This document shows positions 47,346 through 59,900 of a DNA stretch of 64,000 nt, one piece after another. A program made the position numbers and the translations under genes. The DNA comes from Numida meleagris (taxonomy: Eukaryota > Chordata > Aves > Galliformes > Numididae), in assembly GCF_002078875.1 (NCBI RefSeq), contig NC_034438.1, positions 18,831,755 to 18,895,754 of the forward strand, given 5' to 3'. The notes under the pieces are model-generated. The model ran no database searches and was not told the origin of the DNA. It was given only the letters and a program-made list of their open reading frames with translations. Position 1 is the stretch's first letter. Each line of letters starts with the position of its first letter.

Positions 47346-49269
47346 TTTTTTGTATTTTTTATTAAAACATAAAAAGAAGTGAATAAAAAAATTTGGAAGA
47401 GAAAAAGTCTATAGGTTCACTCTGTAGCTTAGCACAGTTTCAGCAAAAATACATTGAATCCAGCAGTGCAGAACCACATGATGTTTGGTAGATTGCAGAA
47501 AAGCAACATATTTATACTTATATATTTATAACCAACATTTGAGTTTTTATTGTATTTTGAAAAGGTATTGTGAAATAGAAATAAACAAAAGACCTGAGTT
47601 TATCAATATTCTTATGCTAGTTACATTCCTGAAATTTAAAATGGCACACCCTAGCTATATCTATCTAAACTATTTCTAAGGCATCTATCGTTTTCATATC
47701 TGAGTGCCAAAGTCAATGTGAAAATATTTACTGTGGGTGGGGCTGACTGAATTCAGATGAAAGTACTGTCTGTAAATGGGTACATACTTGTATTCTTATA
47801 GTCAATAACCATATTAAATGGTTAGGTTTGAGGGTGCATATGTAAAGAAAAATTTTTTTAAAAATCTAATGAGCAAAACCATTAAAATCTCAAATATCAA
47901 AAGTTACTAAATGAGTCCTAAGGGAACTATAGAAGGGACAGGGATTTCAAAGGGGAAGATAGCAATGAAACCATGAATAACAACACCACTTCGTATAATG
48001 AAAAGAATGTCATTTATCACTACTTGCTATATTTGAATGCACACACAGAAATAGATCCTAAGGGGAGCAAATATTCTGTCCAAAATAATATACAGAGAAA
48101 AAAAACACTGCTATTTGAACATTCTATGTTCATAGAGAAATATTAAGACAACAGATAATTAAAAAGCAAAAAAAAAAAAATGAACACATGTCATGAGTTC
48201 ATATTTTTATTTTATTAGACACCATTTAGTTGCTATGCTGCACTGATGTTACTAGTTTATTCCAAATATGCTTCTTGCTTCTCCCTCCTTCTCTACAGAA
48301 AAGAATTTTTCATGTTAAATAAAGGAAAGCTGTCTTCCCACAAGTTGCCAAAGCTGCAGGACTTCGAGTATCTAAACATCCTTCCACAGACCTTTGGACA
48401 CATCACACACATTGGCTGTTCTCACAGCTGGGGAACTCTCAGACATCCCTCCCTGAAACTGAAAGCCTCCTCTGCTTGCAAAACCCATTACACACAATCC
48501 CACCATAATGATGCTCTTGTCAAATTGAACCAGGGAGTCAGCACCAGTAGCTGAGAAAAGGCATAGGAAGAGCCAGCCGAGGCAGTGCAGAAACTGACAT
48601 TGCCAAGCATGTACCGGAAGGGTTCATTTATCTTGTCTGTGTCTGGCTGTTATAAGTACTGCTACATCATACTAAACAGACCTCAAGGCATTACAATTAC
48701 TTTTCAGTAGTTCAATATAATGCAGATTTCTGAGGAATTTAAGTTGCTTTTGGCTAGAGTATTTTTAAATTCCTAGCCACAAAGCTTTAAAACACTTGTT
48801 TCTTTCCAACTGTTATAGTTGTTTCCTATAGACTGACATTGTCTATACACTGACAGTTGTGCAGGCTAACAGTTCCAGATGAGTTAATGGTTTTAATTTT
48901 ACAATTCCAGGCTGTAACACTCTCCAAAATAGCAGGTTGTTCAGAAACTTCTCCATCAAAATGAAGATCTTATGCCACTCTACTGCTTAAAGTCTCCCAT
49001 TTCAACTTGCTCTCAATGCAGTGCTTTTTCCCCTCTTAAGAACCTAAAATTTGGAAGTTATTCTTTCAACTGTTACAATGAATTCTGAGTTACAGCTGAG
49101 GAAAGATAGTCTGAGGCTACCAGCCAGTAATGAACACCAAGTTGACAGAAGTATTAGCAAACTTCCCATTACACTCCTGTAAGCAAAATGAAGTTATCAC
49201 TTTTTGAAATATAGCACATGGATAGCTCATAGTTTCCCTAAAAAAACTCACGGTTTAACCTGGAAAGTT
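47346..49269. other. AT-rich non-coding stretch
   Basis: A 102-codon frame (48246-48554 plus) has no recognised motif. No gene or named repeat supported. Confidence 0.5.
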
Positions 49270-49271
49270 AA

Positions 49272-49287
49272 AACACACACACACACA
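49272..49287. repeat. (AC)n microsatellite at the left edge of a gap
   Basis: Eight dinucleotide units run into the N gap, so its full length is unknown. Confidence 0.85.
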
Positions 49288-49467
49288 NNNNNNNNNNNNN
49301 NNNNNNNNNNNNNNNNNNNNNNNNNNNNNNNNNNNNNNNNNNNNNNNNNNNNNNNNNNNNNNNNNNNNNNNNNNNNNNNNNNNNNNNNNNNNNNNNNNNN
49401 NNNNNNNNNNNNNNNNNNNNNNNNNNNNNNNNNNNNNNNNNNNNNNNNNNNNNNNNNNNNNNNNNNN
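49288..49467. other. assembly gap (180 N)
   Basis: Run of 180 N between an (AC)n tract and a purine minisatellite. The gap probably reflects collapsed simple repeats. Confidence 0.99.
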
Positions 49468-49547
49468 AAGGGAGGCGGGAAGGAAGGGAGGCGGGAAGGA
49501 AGGGAGGCGGGAAGGAAGGGAGGCGGGAAGGAAGGGAGGCGGGAAGG
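49468..49547 (+). repeat. 16-bp purine-rich minisatellite, five perfect copies visible
   Basis: The unit aagggaggcgggaagg is repeated exactly five times from the gap edge, then trails into aaggaaagac. Each unit holds two GGG runs with short spacers, so consecutive units can meet the G-quadruplex pattern. The G-rich strand is the template strand for PDE4D. Open frames through it on either strand are simple repeats, not proteins. Confidence 0.95.
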
Positions 49548-49552
49548 AAGGA

Positions 49553-52500
49553 AAGACAACTACTATATGTGTTCCTGAACACTGCTTCAGAGAGAACAGA
49601 CATAAATGACCCTGTCCATTTCTTAAGAATTCCTACTGTAGCACTCAAGATGTGGTTTTCAGAACAGAGAACAGCTTAACTTTTCAGGAAAGATGAACAT
49701 TGGAGCCTCTTACAGACTTATCAAAGGCTTACGTACTCCATTAATCTTTTTTAATCACATGTAGTGATTAGAAATGTACATAAGTACTTTTCACATAATA
49801 CACAATCCCCCCACTGTATTAATCAGACACTTGTTAATATTGCATCTGATAAGTAGGTACCTCATCACAAAAATAGAAGGCATACTGACAGCTCACAACC
49901 AGGCCCTTCATTCTGTCTGATCTTACGCAAACTGATATTCCTGACATATGACTACAAGTATTAACATTTTACCTAGCAAAACAATAAGCCATATAATACA
50001 GTACAATATATGCATCTTGGTGTCAACAGTTTTACAGTCTAAGCCATTACAGAGGGAGAGCTATGGGACTCATGATAGAAGGGAGAACAGACTGCCAGAA
50101 GAATCCAGCTTGCTCTAACTGCTTGTATCTTAATGGTGGCTTAAGCAAGATTGATATTAAAATGTTTCAAGGCTGTGTGAACAGTGCTCTAAACAAGAAA
50201 GATGTATACACAAATCAATTACTATTCTTTAAGTACAAAATGGATTAAATTATAAATTTAAGAGAACTAGAGCACTTACAGATAAGGTCAGACCTATGGA
50301 GGACAAACTATATGTCCTGAAACCAGAATGGATCCCCCCTAACACAATATTCAGGAGTAAGCTTTAAATGTAAAGCACCATTTTTTTTTCGAGGAGCTGA
50401 CTGAAATAAGATTATGTGAATATGAAATTTCAAATACTGTATTTCCTATTTAGCCAAAGTATGATAAAACTATGTGTCAAATTTTCTCACTTTTCTAAAT
50501 AGATAATTAACTGAAGACCAACTAGCAATGGGCTTAATGGAATGTAGCAACAAGTAAGATTAGAAAGCACACTATAGTACTTGTGCTTTCCTTTTTAGGC
50601 CTGTAAGTCTGACAACACATGCAAGTTCTCCGGTTATTTATTCTAATTCTCTGTTAGACTCACTACTTCCCTACTTTCTTGCTAAATAAAACCTGTTTGT
50701 AAGATGACCCCGTATTACAAATCATTTAGAAATATGTATGAATTGTTCAATACGAGTATTTTAAAAGGTTAGTATTTGGAGCAAAACAAACATTTCCTAC
50801 AGTCAACATCATGTTAAAAAAGGCACTCTACACAACCTCAAAACTTTCCGAAACTCATTATAGGAAGTGCATTTAAACAAAACTGCACTTTTTAATACTG
50901 TGAAAGTCTTTTCCCTTTCACATTGCCCAAACCTGTTTGTTCACTTCATTACTGTCGCCTTTAATACATGTCCTTTCTGTTTTCTTGAACTGTTCACAAT
51001 AACTGTCATAACACATAATCATACATGATACATTTCCTTCGTAATTTTTTTGAAAAACATACTTATTTTCAGTTTACAAAGTAAAGTAGCTCTGCCTGAA
51101 TTTGCTCTCTTGGTTTTTTGTTTGTTTGGTTTTTGTTTCAGTCCTGCATGTTCTCATTTCTAGGCTGTTTTATGAAAAGCAACGGTTAGAAAGCCTTAAT
51201 ATTGTTGGAGGTTATGTTTAATTATAAGGGAAAATGAAGTCCCATACATCCAGTTTCCTCTTTTAATACATGCAATGTCTGATCAGGCACACTGGTTTTA
51301 AAACTTTCTTTAAGAAAAAAGGGCACACATTCTTCCCCCCCTCCTTTTCAAGAGCAACACTATCAGAGGAGAACTTGTTACTCAAAGCCAGGTCTGTCAT
51401 AGTAAGCTGAAAAACAGCAGTTACTGTTTTAGATTTTTTTTCTGTTATTACATTTTAATGTACCATATACTAAGCTTGCTTGCCTTTGATTGATTTTGTC
51501 TGTAGTATGTATCCACACTTAACCATACACTGACTCCAGACATCTTTGTCAAGAAACCTTTACTGTTTATTATGCTGTATATTCGTTTTTGAATCCATGA
51601 TTAACCTTGATATTATAACATAATTTTCCCCTTATATGTGCTTGCTAATATATTTTAACATGCAGTACAGAAATACATTTTAGCCACAAAAACATTCATT
51701 TTAAAGATGTAGGATACATACCAATCACATAGCTGTGGTGTAGATTTAATATCTAGATTTAAACACGTTTATGTACTGCTTATCATGTGTGACTTACTTT
51801 GAATATATTTCAGGCCCTTCCACTCTCTACATTACATATTTATTTGAAAAATACTGAGGATAAAATGTGACAAGAAAAAAAACAAACAGAACACATTAAG
51901 ATGTCAGGAGCATTAAAGCAAACAGGCAAGTGTTATTGAGTTATAATAATCTGGTATGTATCATTTGGAAAAAAGAATAAATTAAGAAATGAAATTATGC
52001 TGCTGTTTTGCAGAAGATGGGTACAACAAAATGAAGATTTTTTTTTTATATTTGATTACAAAGACATGGCTAAAAAATGATTGAGTTACAGAAAAAAAAA
52101 AAGTGCTACTGAATCATTTAACAAGGGTTTCCCTTTCTGTCTTTCTGCTGTTTTTCCTAGCAACTGCTTTAATAAGAAGTACTTTTTCATATATACAATC
52201 TATTCCCACCCATCTCTATCAAGTGCTTCTTAATTTGAACTTTGCTGAGAGATAAAGTCATGTTATCCTGCTTTTCAGTTTAGAGGCGGGGGAAGAAGGG
52301 GGAGAGGGGACATAAATTGGCTACAAATGCATAAAATGTATTAAAGGATACATTAAAAAAAAAAAAAGACTTCTTTATTGTTCTAGCCTGAACAGCACAG
52401 AAACGGACAAGAACTTTTCCTTCTTAAGACTCCAATTTTTTTTTTTCCTGGTAGAAGGGGAAAAAGGGAGTTATCATCTAAACACAAAGGAAAAAAGGTA

Positions 52501-52741
52501 GCTTTGAAAAAAGCAAATACATGTTGGTTTTTTTTTTACTTCATATTTGTTATCTATCTCACTGTTTTAAACTTCAGATATGAAATGAACCTGAGTCACA
52601 AACTAGAACTATTGAACTGTCTCTTTCAGTCAGAGCGATTCATGCCTACGTCAAGCAAACACAAGCCCTGACACCAAGGAGAGAAATGCTCTATGCAGAC
52701 AAGTTAACCTGACATCCTGTAACAACCTGCTCAGTGCTTAC
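49553..52741. other. PDE4D intron sequence after the PDE4D5 exon (minus-strand reading)
   Basis: AT-rich, with several A and T homopolymers. No further exon, repeat or RNA recognised. In gene direction this starts with the gtaagc donor at 52741. Confidence 0.6.
52736..52741 (-). promoter_or_regulatory. PDE4D: 5' splice site of the PDE4D5 exon
   Basis: The minus strand reads cctg|gtaagc, a consensus donor. The exon ends two bases into a codon (TG), which suits the Cys codon that begins the shared PDE4D sequence in the next exon (off the window). Confidence 0.9.
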
Positions 52742-53010
52742 CAGGTATGTGCCACAGTGAAACGCCGCTGCTTTGGTATGTTGCTGTTCAAAAGCATCCT
52801 GCGTAAAAGCCTGGGAGAGTTTCGAGGAGAAATAACTGGAGACAAGCGAGGAGAAGCAGATGAAGATTTCTTAGACGTCCCAGACTTTTCATATTGCAAC
52901 AGGTTTTCCCTCAGGGTCTTCACAAGATCTTCATTTAACCATGGATTTTGACAGTGTGAATTATCCACCTCAGGAACAGCCAGGGTGTCTGGGCTTGTCT
53001 GCTGAGCCAT
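52742..53010 (-). CDS. PDE4D: PDE4D isoform 5 (PDE4D5)-specific first coding exon
   Basis: PDE4D hydrolyses cAMP. Long isoforms differ by their first coding exon, which steers the enzyme to partners. This exon encodes 89 residues plus two bases of the next codon. It starts MAQQTSPDT and ends KQRRFTVAHT, matching the PDE4D5 N-terminus (88-89 residues in mammals). Asn22, Pro23, Trp24, Asn26, Leu29, Val30 and Leu33 of the RACK1-binding motif (RAID1) are all present at the same positions. A Ser/Pro/Arg-rich stretch (SPRLSPVISPRNSPRLLRR) follows. The ATG at 53010-53008 has a strong context (G at -3 and +4). An upstream in-frame TTG at 53019 should not be taken as the start. The shared UCR1, UCR2 and catalytic exons lie beyond the left edge. 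No stop or frameshift is present, and the exon appears intact. Confidence 0.96.
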
Positions 53011-53188
53011 GCCTCCCAAGTAAGCCTGCTACTAAGGTCTGCTACTGCCTTATAATGGCTTGACTGCTTAACAAAATCTCCTTTCCAGGTCGCCTCCAAG
53101 GAACTATGCAGAGCTCCAGGCTCTTGCTCAGCCTATGCTGCTCTCAACATGGTGTCGCTGCCCTCAGCCTCTCTCTGCAGATTATGAT
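53011..53188 (-). promoter_or_regulatory. PDE4D: 5' leader and possible promoter of PDE4D5
   Basis: Upstream of the ATG, the minus strand shows a TATA-like tataagg (complement of 53048-53054) and, further up, an acceptor-like cacttttttctttgcag ending at 53189. The first supports a local transcription start, the second a leader exon spliced from further upstream. The sequence alone does not decide. At least two short upstream ATGs lie in this leader (gccATGs in caccatgttg and ctgcatag contexts). Confidence 0.45.
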
Positions 53189-53189
53189 C

Positions 53190-54892
53190 TGCAAAGAAAA
53201 AAGTGAACTAACCCCTCCACAGAAACCTATTAAACATTACCACTCCTCTCACAGTCCTCTTGCCAAAGATCACTTATTAGCTATCATAACAAGTGCACAC
53301 AGCCTTTTGTCAGAGCTGTAAAGCTGCCTGTTAAACTATTGGAACTAATGTGCTGCAGCTGCTTGAGTAGCTTCTCGTTATGTACATAAAAAGTGCTGGA
53401 GGAGGGCTTTAGCATCACATGTGTGCTCATTTGTTTGGTTATTCTTTCCTTTTGCTTATTCCTGAACCTTCAGGGAGGCCTGAAAGGAGGGTGGACTATC
53501 CTCTTTTATGTTTTTTTTTCTTTTTTTTTCCCATGACCTACCATATTTATCTTCATCATTCCCAATTACAAATTAAGATTACAAATTTCTACCCCAGACG
53601 AACTAGTAAACACTAAAACAATGTAAAAGGGTTCCAGTTCTGCCTTCTCTTCCTTATCCCCAGCCCAACAACAACAGTTTTATGACAACCACTTTTCAAA
53701 TGCATTTAGGAAAGGCTAATGCCACCTTACATTTTTCAGAAATACAAAACAGACATGATGTTCAAAGTTGCAAACAAACCAAAATCAGACTATGACAGAC
53801 GGGTATCTGTGTAACGAGATGCTCCTGATTCAGTGTATCATCATCACTACTTGAACTATGAAAGTGCCTTTTTTACTGTTTGCTGTTGGTGAGGAAACAA
53901 ACTGTCTAATGTTATGAAAAGGGAACCTCAGAAATATAAAAAGCAGAAGTACTTGCATTTATTTCATCAATGCACACTGCTATTATATTTCATTTAAAAA
54001 TATTTTAATTGAATTATACAAAGAAGATATCAGTGCAGTTTTTTTAATACAAGAAAACCTTTTTCAGTCAATTCTAAGTGATGAGGTTGTTGTTGCTTTT
54101 TAAGACTTATTTTTAATTAAAATAACTCACTCCAGCTATTCTGAAGGAGGAAATTTTCATTAATGTGCTCAGTTTTGTTGATGACTGATGGCAAAGACCT
54201 GTAATAACCAGTGGAAGGCTAATATTTACTTAAGCTTGCTGCATTCACTTTAACAGTGACAACAATAACATTTCAGTTATAAACATACTTCCTCTTCATT
54301 CTAAAGGAACAAGTCACCACTTTATGAAAGACTTCTCTTTAACATCTGAGCATTGGTTACATATTATTTTTGTTAGTAATATATTTTTCTCTTTTCCTTT
54401 ATCTTACAATCCTGCTTTCCTTTATGAATACAAATTTCATTTTACAAGAACACACGGTATCCAGGTTTTCAATGGGGTGAAGGTTGTTTGACCACAGTTA
54501 TATTGCCACATGTGAAAGGCAGATACTGTTACCTACATTAAGGTGAAATCAGAAATCCCACAAAAGCAGACCGGTACCAAAAAAGGAGAGGAATCATCTT
54601 TGTACTTAGCACCGAGGTCAGAAATCCTGAGAATTATAAAGAGAACATCATGACACTGGCAGAAGCAGGGCAGAACAGCAACTGAAAGGTCAACTTACAT
54701 TAAGAATGACATTGCTATCAGGTGTCAGCCACATTATGTAGACAAGTTTAACTATATTGCGTCATACGTGAAATTCGATAACAGTGTATTTACAAATTTA
54801 ACTCAGTCTTGGACAGTGCCATAGAATGCAGGAAACACCACGCATTCCATTTTGTCTATTTTTCTTGAATTTTATTGTATGATTTAATCAGG
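53190..54892. other. upstream PDE4D region, no gene seen
   Basis: AT-rich. A T-rich run lies near 53508-53530. No exon, RNA gene or named repeat recognised. Confidence 0.5.
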
Positions 54893-54897
54893 GTGCA

Positions 54898-55480
54898 TGT
54901 CATGGTTTTAGTTGGAATAAAGTCAGTTTTCTTCACAGAGTCTTGTATGCTGCTGCTATTTGGACTTCTGATGAAAACAACGTTGATAACACACAGATGT
55001 GTCAATTGTTGCTGAGCCACGCTGCACCAGGCCAAGGCCTTTTCAGCTTCTCACGCTGCCTTGCCAGAGTGGAGCTGGGGCTGCACAAGGAGCTGGGAGG
55101 GGACAGAACCAGGAAAGCTGACTCAAAATGGCCAAAGATATATGTCATACCGTACGTCATCATGCTGAATTATAACAGTGGGGTAAAGATTTAGGAATGG
55201 TGGGATGCTTGGAGCGATGGTGTTTGTCTTCTCAATAAACAGTTACATGTGGTGAGCTCTGCTTTTCCTAGACATGGCTGAATACCTGCCTGCCAGTGGG
55301 AAGCGGTGAATGAATTTCTTCCTTTTCTTTGCTTGTACATGCAGTTTTCATTTTACCTAAGCTGTCCTTAACTCATGAGTTCTCTCACTTGCACCTTTCC
55401 AGTTCTCTCCCCCACCCCACTTGAGGAAAAAGAGTGAGTGGCTACAGGGTGCTGAGCTTCTGCTGGGGTAAAGCACAGCA
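54898..55480 (+). mobile_element. solo ERVL LTR (583 bp)
   Basis: It starts TGTCATGGTTTTAGTTGGAAT and ends GGGGTAAAGCACAGCA. It shares the block order of the 28.4 kb LTR: aacaacgttgataacacacagatgtg, gagctgggaggggacagaacc, ctttccagttctctccccca and gggtgctgagcttctgctgg. The flanks gtgca and gtgtg agree at only 3 of 5 bases, so the target duplication is weak. No retroviral internal sequence is attached. It lies about 1.9 kb upstream of the PDE4D5 start, in antisense orientation. Confidence 0.9.
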
Positions 55481-56140
55481 GTGTGAACATCAACACTACC
55501 TAAATATAAACAAAGATCCAGATATAATTAAAACTTCAAAAAAAATTTTGAATTACGAAATTTAAACTGGAAATGAACTGTTAATCCACAGACAGAAAAA
55601 ATAACTGATTAAATCATAATTAACACGTAATTAACACAATCACTCCTATTCCTTTTTCTTTGGAAGAACAATACACACAGCACTGCTCTCCAACAAGTAG
55701 AATAAATACACATATTCTGCTTATGGAGCATAATAGAAGTGATTATTTTGTTTGCATGATGAACAAAAAATATCACTTGAGTTAGTCTGTTAGGCTACGC
55801 AAGTCCTATCATTTTTTTCAAACAATACAGTTTGTATAGTGAAACCCAGGTTATTTAATGCTATGAAATACTGCCATCTTATGTCTATACCAAAGCATGG
55901 TCTTAAGAGAACTGTAATGGCTTTATTAAGCCAGAAATTCTTTTGAGAGATCAATGAATCAATGACATAAATAAGACTAATAACACTGATTTCAGTTCAT
56001 AATTCAGGCTGGACTACTTTACAGAGAAAATGATAGAAAAGGAAAGCGTTAGTCCACATATCTAGTGTCACTTCCCTTTTCTTTAGTAATATTAGGATTA
56101 AGGACCATTAGTTTGACACCTAGCATATGTACACGGACTG
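55481..56140. other. AT-rich non-coding stretch
   Basis: No gene or named repeat recognised. Confidence 0.6.
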
Positions 56141-56144
56141 GACT

Positions 56145-56276
56145 CATTGAGGTGGGTTGGAGCTTGATGATCCTCGAGGTCACTTCCAACCCAAGCTATT
56201 CTATGATTCTACGATATGATTCTATGATCTCTTGACGTCCCTTCCAACCCCTAGAATTCTGTGATTCTGTGATTAC
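56145..56276 (+). mobile_element. two CR1 tails head-to-tail
   Basis: The first ending is 'gggttggagcttgatgatcctcgaggtcacttccaaccc' plus three terminal repeats (56145-56231). A second ending, 'cttgacgtcccttccaacccc' plus two repeats, follows directly (56232-56275). Confidence 0.88.
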
Positions 56277-56614
56277 AGGTGCTGGTGGGTAGCCACATAT
56301 TCAAAGAGGTGATAGGGAACACGTACAGAACAGCAAGATAAAACCTGTTAGCAGAAAATATGAACACAGTCATTATTAAGTAGCAATAATTACTTAAAAA
56401 CTAAAATGCTAAAGGAAATATGAATGCAGATATTGCATTTCCCCAGACAGCTTAATCTGATATATATGCACCTCTTCCTATGGAGCATTAACAAAATGAA
56501 AGAAAAGATTCTGGGAGTACTAAAAAAATCTTCACGTGATCAGAACCATAGACTAGGTTTTTCAATCAAGATTAGGAAAAAAAAAGGTATTTCACTTTTT
56601 TTTTTTTTTTTAAT

Positions 56615-56995
56615 GCAGATGAGTATGGGTGGACTGCTCAATGGACGAAGAACTGGCTGCAGGATCAAGTCCTGAAAGTGGTGGACAGAGGCTCCATGTC
56701 TGGATGGAGATTGGTGACAAGTGGTATTTCACAGGGGTTGGTGCTGGCGCCGATACTCTTTAATATCTTCATCAGTGACACTGTCAGTGAGGTTGAGTTC
56801 ACCCTCAGAAAGTTTGCTGATGACAGCAAGCTGTGGAGTGCAGTTGATTTTCAAGGTAAGTCTGGATAAGGCCCTGGGCAACCCAATCTAGCTGTGGATG
56901 TTTATGTTTATTGTGGGGGAGTTAGACTAGATGACCTCTAAAGGTCCCTTGCAACTCTAAGGATTCTATGATTCTTTGATTCTATGAGTTAGTCT
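56615..56995 (+). mobile_element. CR1 copy with large internal deletion
   Basis: An ORF2 segment (WTAQWTKNWLQ, then GISQGLVLAPILFNIFISDT and KFADDSKLWSAVD) joins near 56865 directly to 3' UTR sequence (ggataaggccctgggcaaccc) and a good terminal repeat run. The ORF2 C-terminus and first part of the 3' UTR are missing. Confidence 0.9.
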
Positions 56996-59900
56996 CCTGG
57001 GCTCTTCCCCAGTCCTAACATTGAGATCACTAAAATAGTGCTGTGAAATTCCAACGCTCGAAAAAATTATTTACTTCTTCCAAAATAAGACATTTGAGAG
57101 CTCATATATATCACATTTCCAACAGCTAATACTGATACTGCATTAAGTATAATTATATTGTGTGTCTCAATTGCACCGATTCACTCTCAGATTAAATATT
57201 TAATATATTCACAGTAAAGTCTATTCTTCCAAATTTTGCTTAGTCATAACTGCATAGGAAAAAGTTATATCAAGATCATATTTAGCCTTACCTACTACGC
57301 TTTCAACTAAAACAGCCTAAGGCTCAAAAGAAAAATAGACAACTAGAATTTTCTTATAACAGACATTCAGTCTTACAAAACCTGAGAAGAATCAATAACT
57401 TCTATTCTCTTCCAGTTATCAAAATATTATATTTAAAAAAAAAGAAGTCAAGCACTTTTCAGAAACTTTGCTATAAAATATGCTCCTTACAATAAACAAA
57501 CATTACAGGCTGAAAGTGTTCACTCCTCTGTTCATCATCAAGATCAGAAAAGATAACTTCTGTGATTAATACTGCAGTAATAAAACTGGTACTACTTGAT
57601 TTTTGCATAAAAAAGAACAAACAAGGATTAAAATGTAATTACTGTGTTAGAACTAGAGTAGGATAAAGTCAATATAATTTTATAGCTAATAACTCAAACT
57701 ATAAAATATGAGGTTGTGACTATTCTTAAAGATATTTGTTAGAATATTTCTTATTGAAGCGTAAATGGAGTCACTCATAATGTACAGAAAACCTATTTCA
57801 AATAAAATATGAAAAGTAATTGAAATATCTTATTTGAGATCAAGCAGAGAACTCCAGACAAATAGGAGCACAAGTAGAAGCACAAACTTCTGATGCGATA
57901 CTTCTCTTAGAGCAAGTGGATCAGTGTTGCTGGATCATAGGAGAGTTTGTGTTCATAGGGACCTCAGGTGATGAAATCTTAAAGCAGGGCTAGCTGTGAG
58001 GTCAGACCACGCTGGAGTACTTGAGCACCTGAGAATGGCGCAGAAGAAGTGGGAAAGAAAAGCACACAGAAACTCAGAGTTGGTTGCGAAGAATGGATGC
58101 TATATAATGGCTTAATTCCCTGAAGTAAACAACAGGTTTCCTAGGCTATGGTGTGGTAGAGACAAGCCCTAATACTAGATAAAAAACAAAATAAGAATCT
58201 TGAATGATGGCATAATGCTCACCTAGGAAAAGAGGTTAAGGTGTGAACTGCAGAGCACTGCAGTAAAGAAAGAACATTAAGATAAAAGAAGGATAAAATA
58301 ATAATAATAAAATAATAATTAGTAGGTGAGAGGAATTCAAAAAAATGTTATGTACTAGTAAAGTTCTCAATATCATTTTCATACCTGCCAATCACCACAT
58401 TCTCAATGATATGTGGATTTTCCAAGCTAGTTTGATAGTGCTTATCAAACTGTTTTCCCATCCAGATCGTCAGGTAGATAGACGTATATAAATTTGATTT
58501 CAAAAAGAGAAGAGAATGAAGAAATAACAGCTATTGTTATGCCTGAAGTCAGGTATCATCAACATCAACAAAGCAGTTGCCATCACTTGAAATTTTAAAG
58601 CACTTCTATTCCTGAGATAATAAAAACTATTTTCATAGTTTCAGCTCAGATTTATCTTACAATTTATTAAATTGGGAGTGAGATTGTATTTAGCCAGTAT
58701 TTTTATTGTTGTTGTTGTTATTATTATTATTATTATTGAAATGTTATTGTGATTCTACAAAAATAAAGTGCTGTTCAGTTGTTTACTTTCCCAAATGAGC
58801 TGCTGGACTTCTGCTTTATCTTTTCTGAGCGTGGTATAATCAGTAGAGATAAAGGAACTCTGAGCATACAATATGAAACAGAACAAGCACATAAAACAGC
58901 TACTTTCTAAAACATGGCCAGACATAAGTCTAAGATTTTAAACTCATGCACAAAGACGTCAGCAGTGTTTTATGTAGATGTCACAGAAAATGCTTATACA
59001 TATACTTCCAAAATAATTTGCTAAATTGAATACATATCCATAGCAGAACTTCCAAAATAGCTGTAAACTCAATACAAATATTTAAACAGAACAGTTCAAT
59101 GTGCTTCTGACAGATGAGTTGAAAACTGAAATTCTCTCCAAATCTTCTCAAGATTCTACAATTCTTTCTACAATTCATGCTACTATGAATAACTAATGCT
59201 GTTTTTGGAATGCTATTTGTTTCTGAAATACAATTCTATGAATTGAGCATTGTTGGAGGTGATCCGTTGTTGTCCTGTAAATTCTGCAGTGAATGAACTG
59301 TCAAAGAAATTGAACTAAAAACACTCACTCACATACAGGAATACAACAACAAAAAAGAAATGGGGGAAACAGGGACCTCAAGAGGAGCATACTTAGTATT
59401 TTGTTATAAATGAAAAGAGTATATCAGCACAGCATAGAACAGCCTAAAGATTTTGCTCTAACAAGATCCAATGTTCCTTAATGTACAGGTATAAGAAAAA
59501 TGGGTCTATATTGAAGAGCTTTCATTAGAAAGGTCTGCTAACAAAATCCCGTTTGACTAAACAAAGAAAGCAAACATCATTTGAAAATAAAAGTTTTATC
59601 ATACCAATTGTTGGAAAAAAGGCCTCAGCTAGAGTGACACATGCTAGAATATTTAACAGAAACAGAAACTTCATAAAGAAAGAAGCAGCATTACTTTTAA
59701 AAATACAATATTCAGTGTGGCAAGAAGCATGCTTTGCAGGGAAAAGTTAGGAAGATGCATAATTCCCCCCCACACACATATTAATATAAAAGTGAATCAC
59801 CTCAAATGACAAATAAGAATAAGCAAAGTAGCAATTGTGTAGTAAAAACATTTCCTGGAGTAGAATTAAGGGAAATTGATGTACTTTTACATGACTACCT

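Noticed and set aside
49204..49648. Open frames of 103-126 codons through the second gap
   Set aside because: Made of N and the 16-bp repeat; no real coding sequence.
53011..53019. Extension of the PDE4D5 exon to an upstream start giving three extra residues
   Set aside because: The codon there is TTG, not ATG; the known PDE4D5 start (MAQQ) is the ATG at 53010-53008 in good context.
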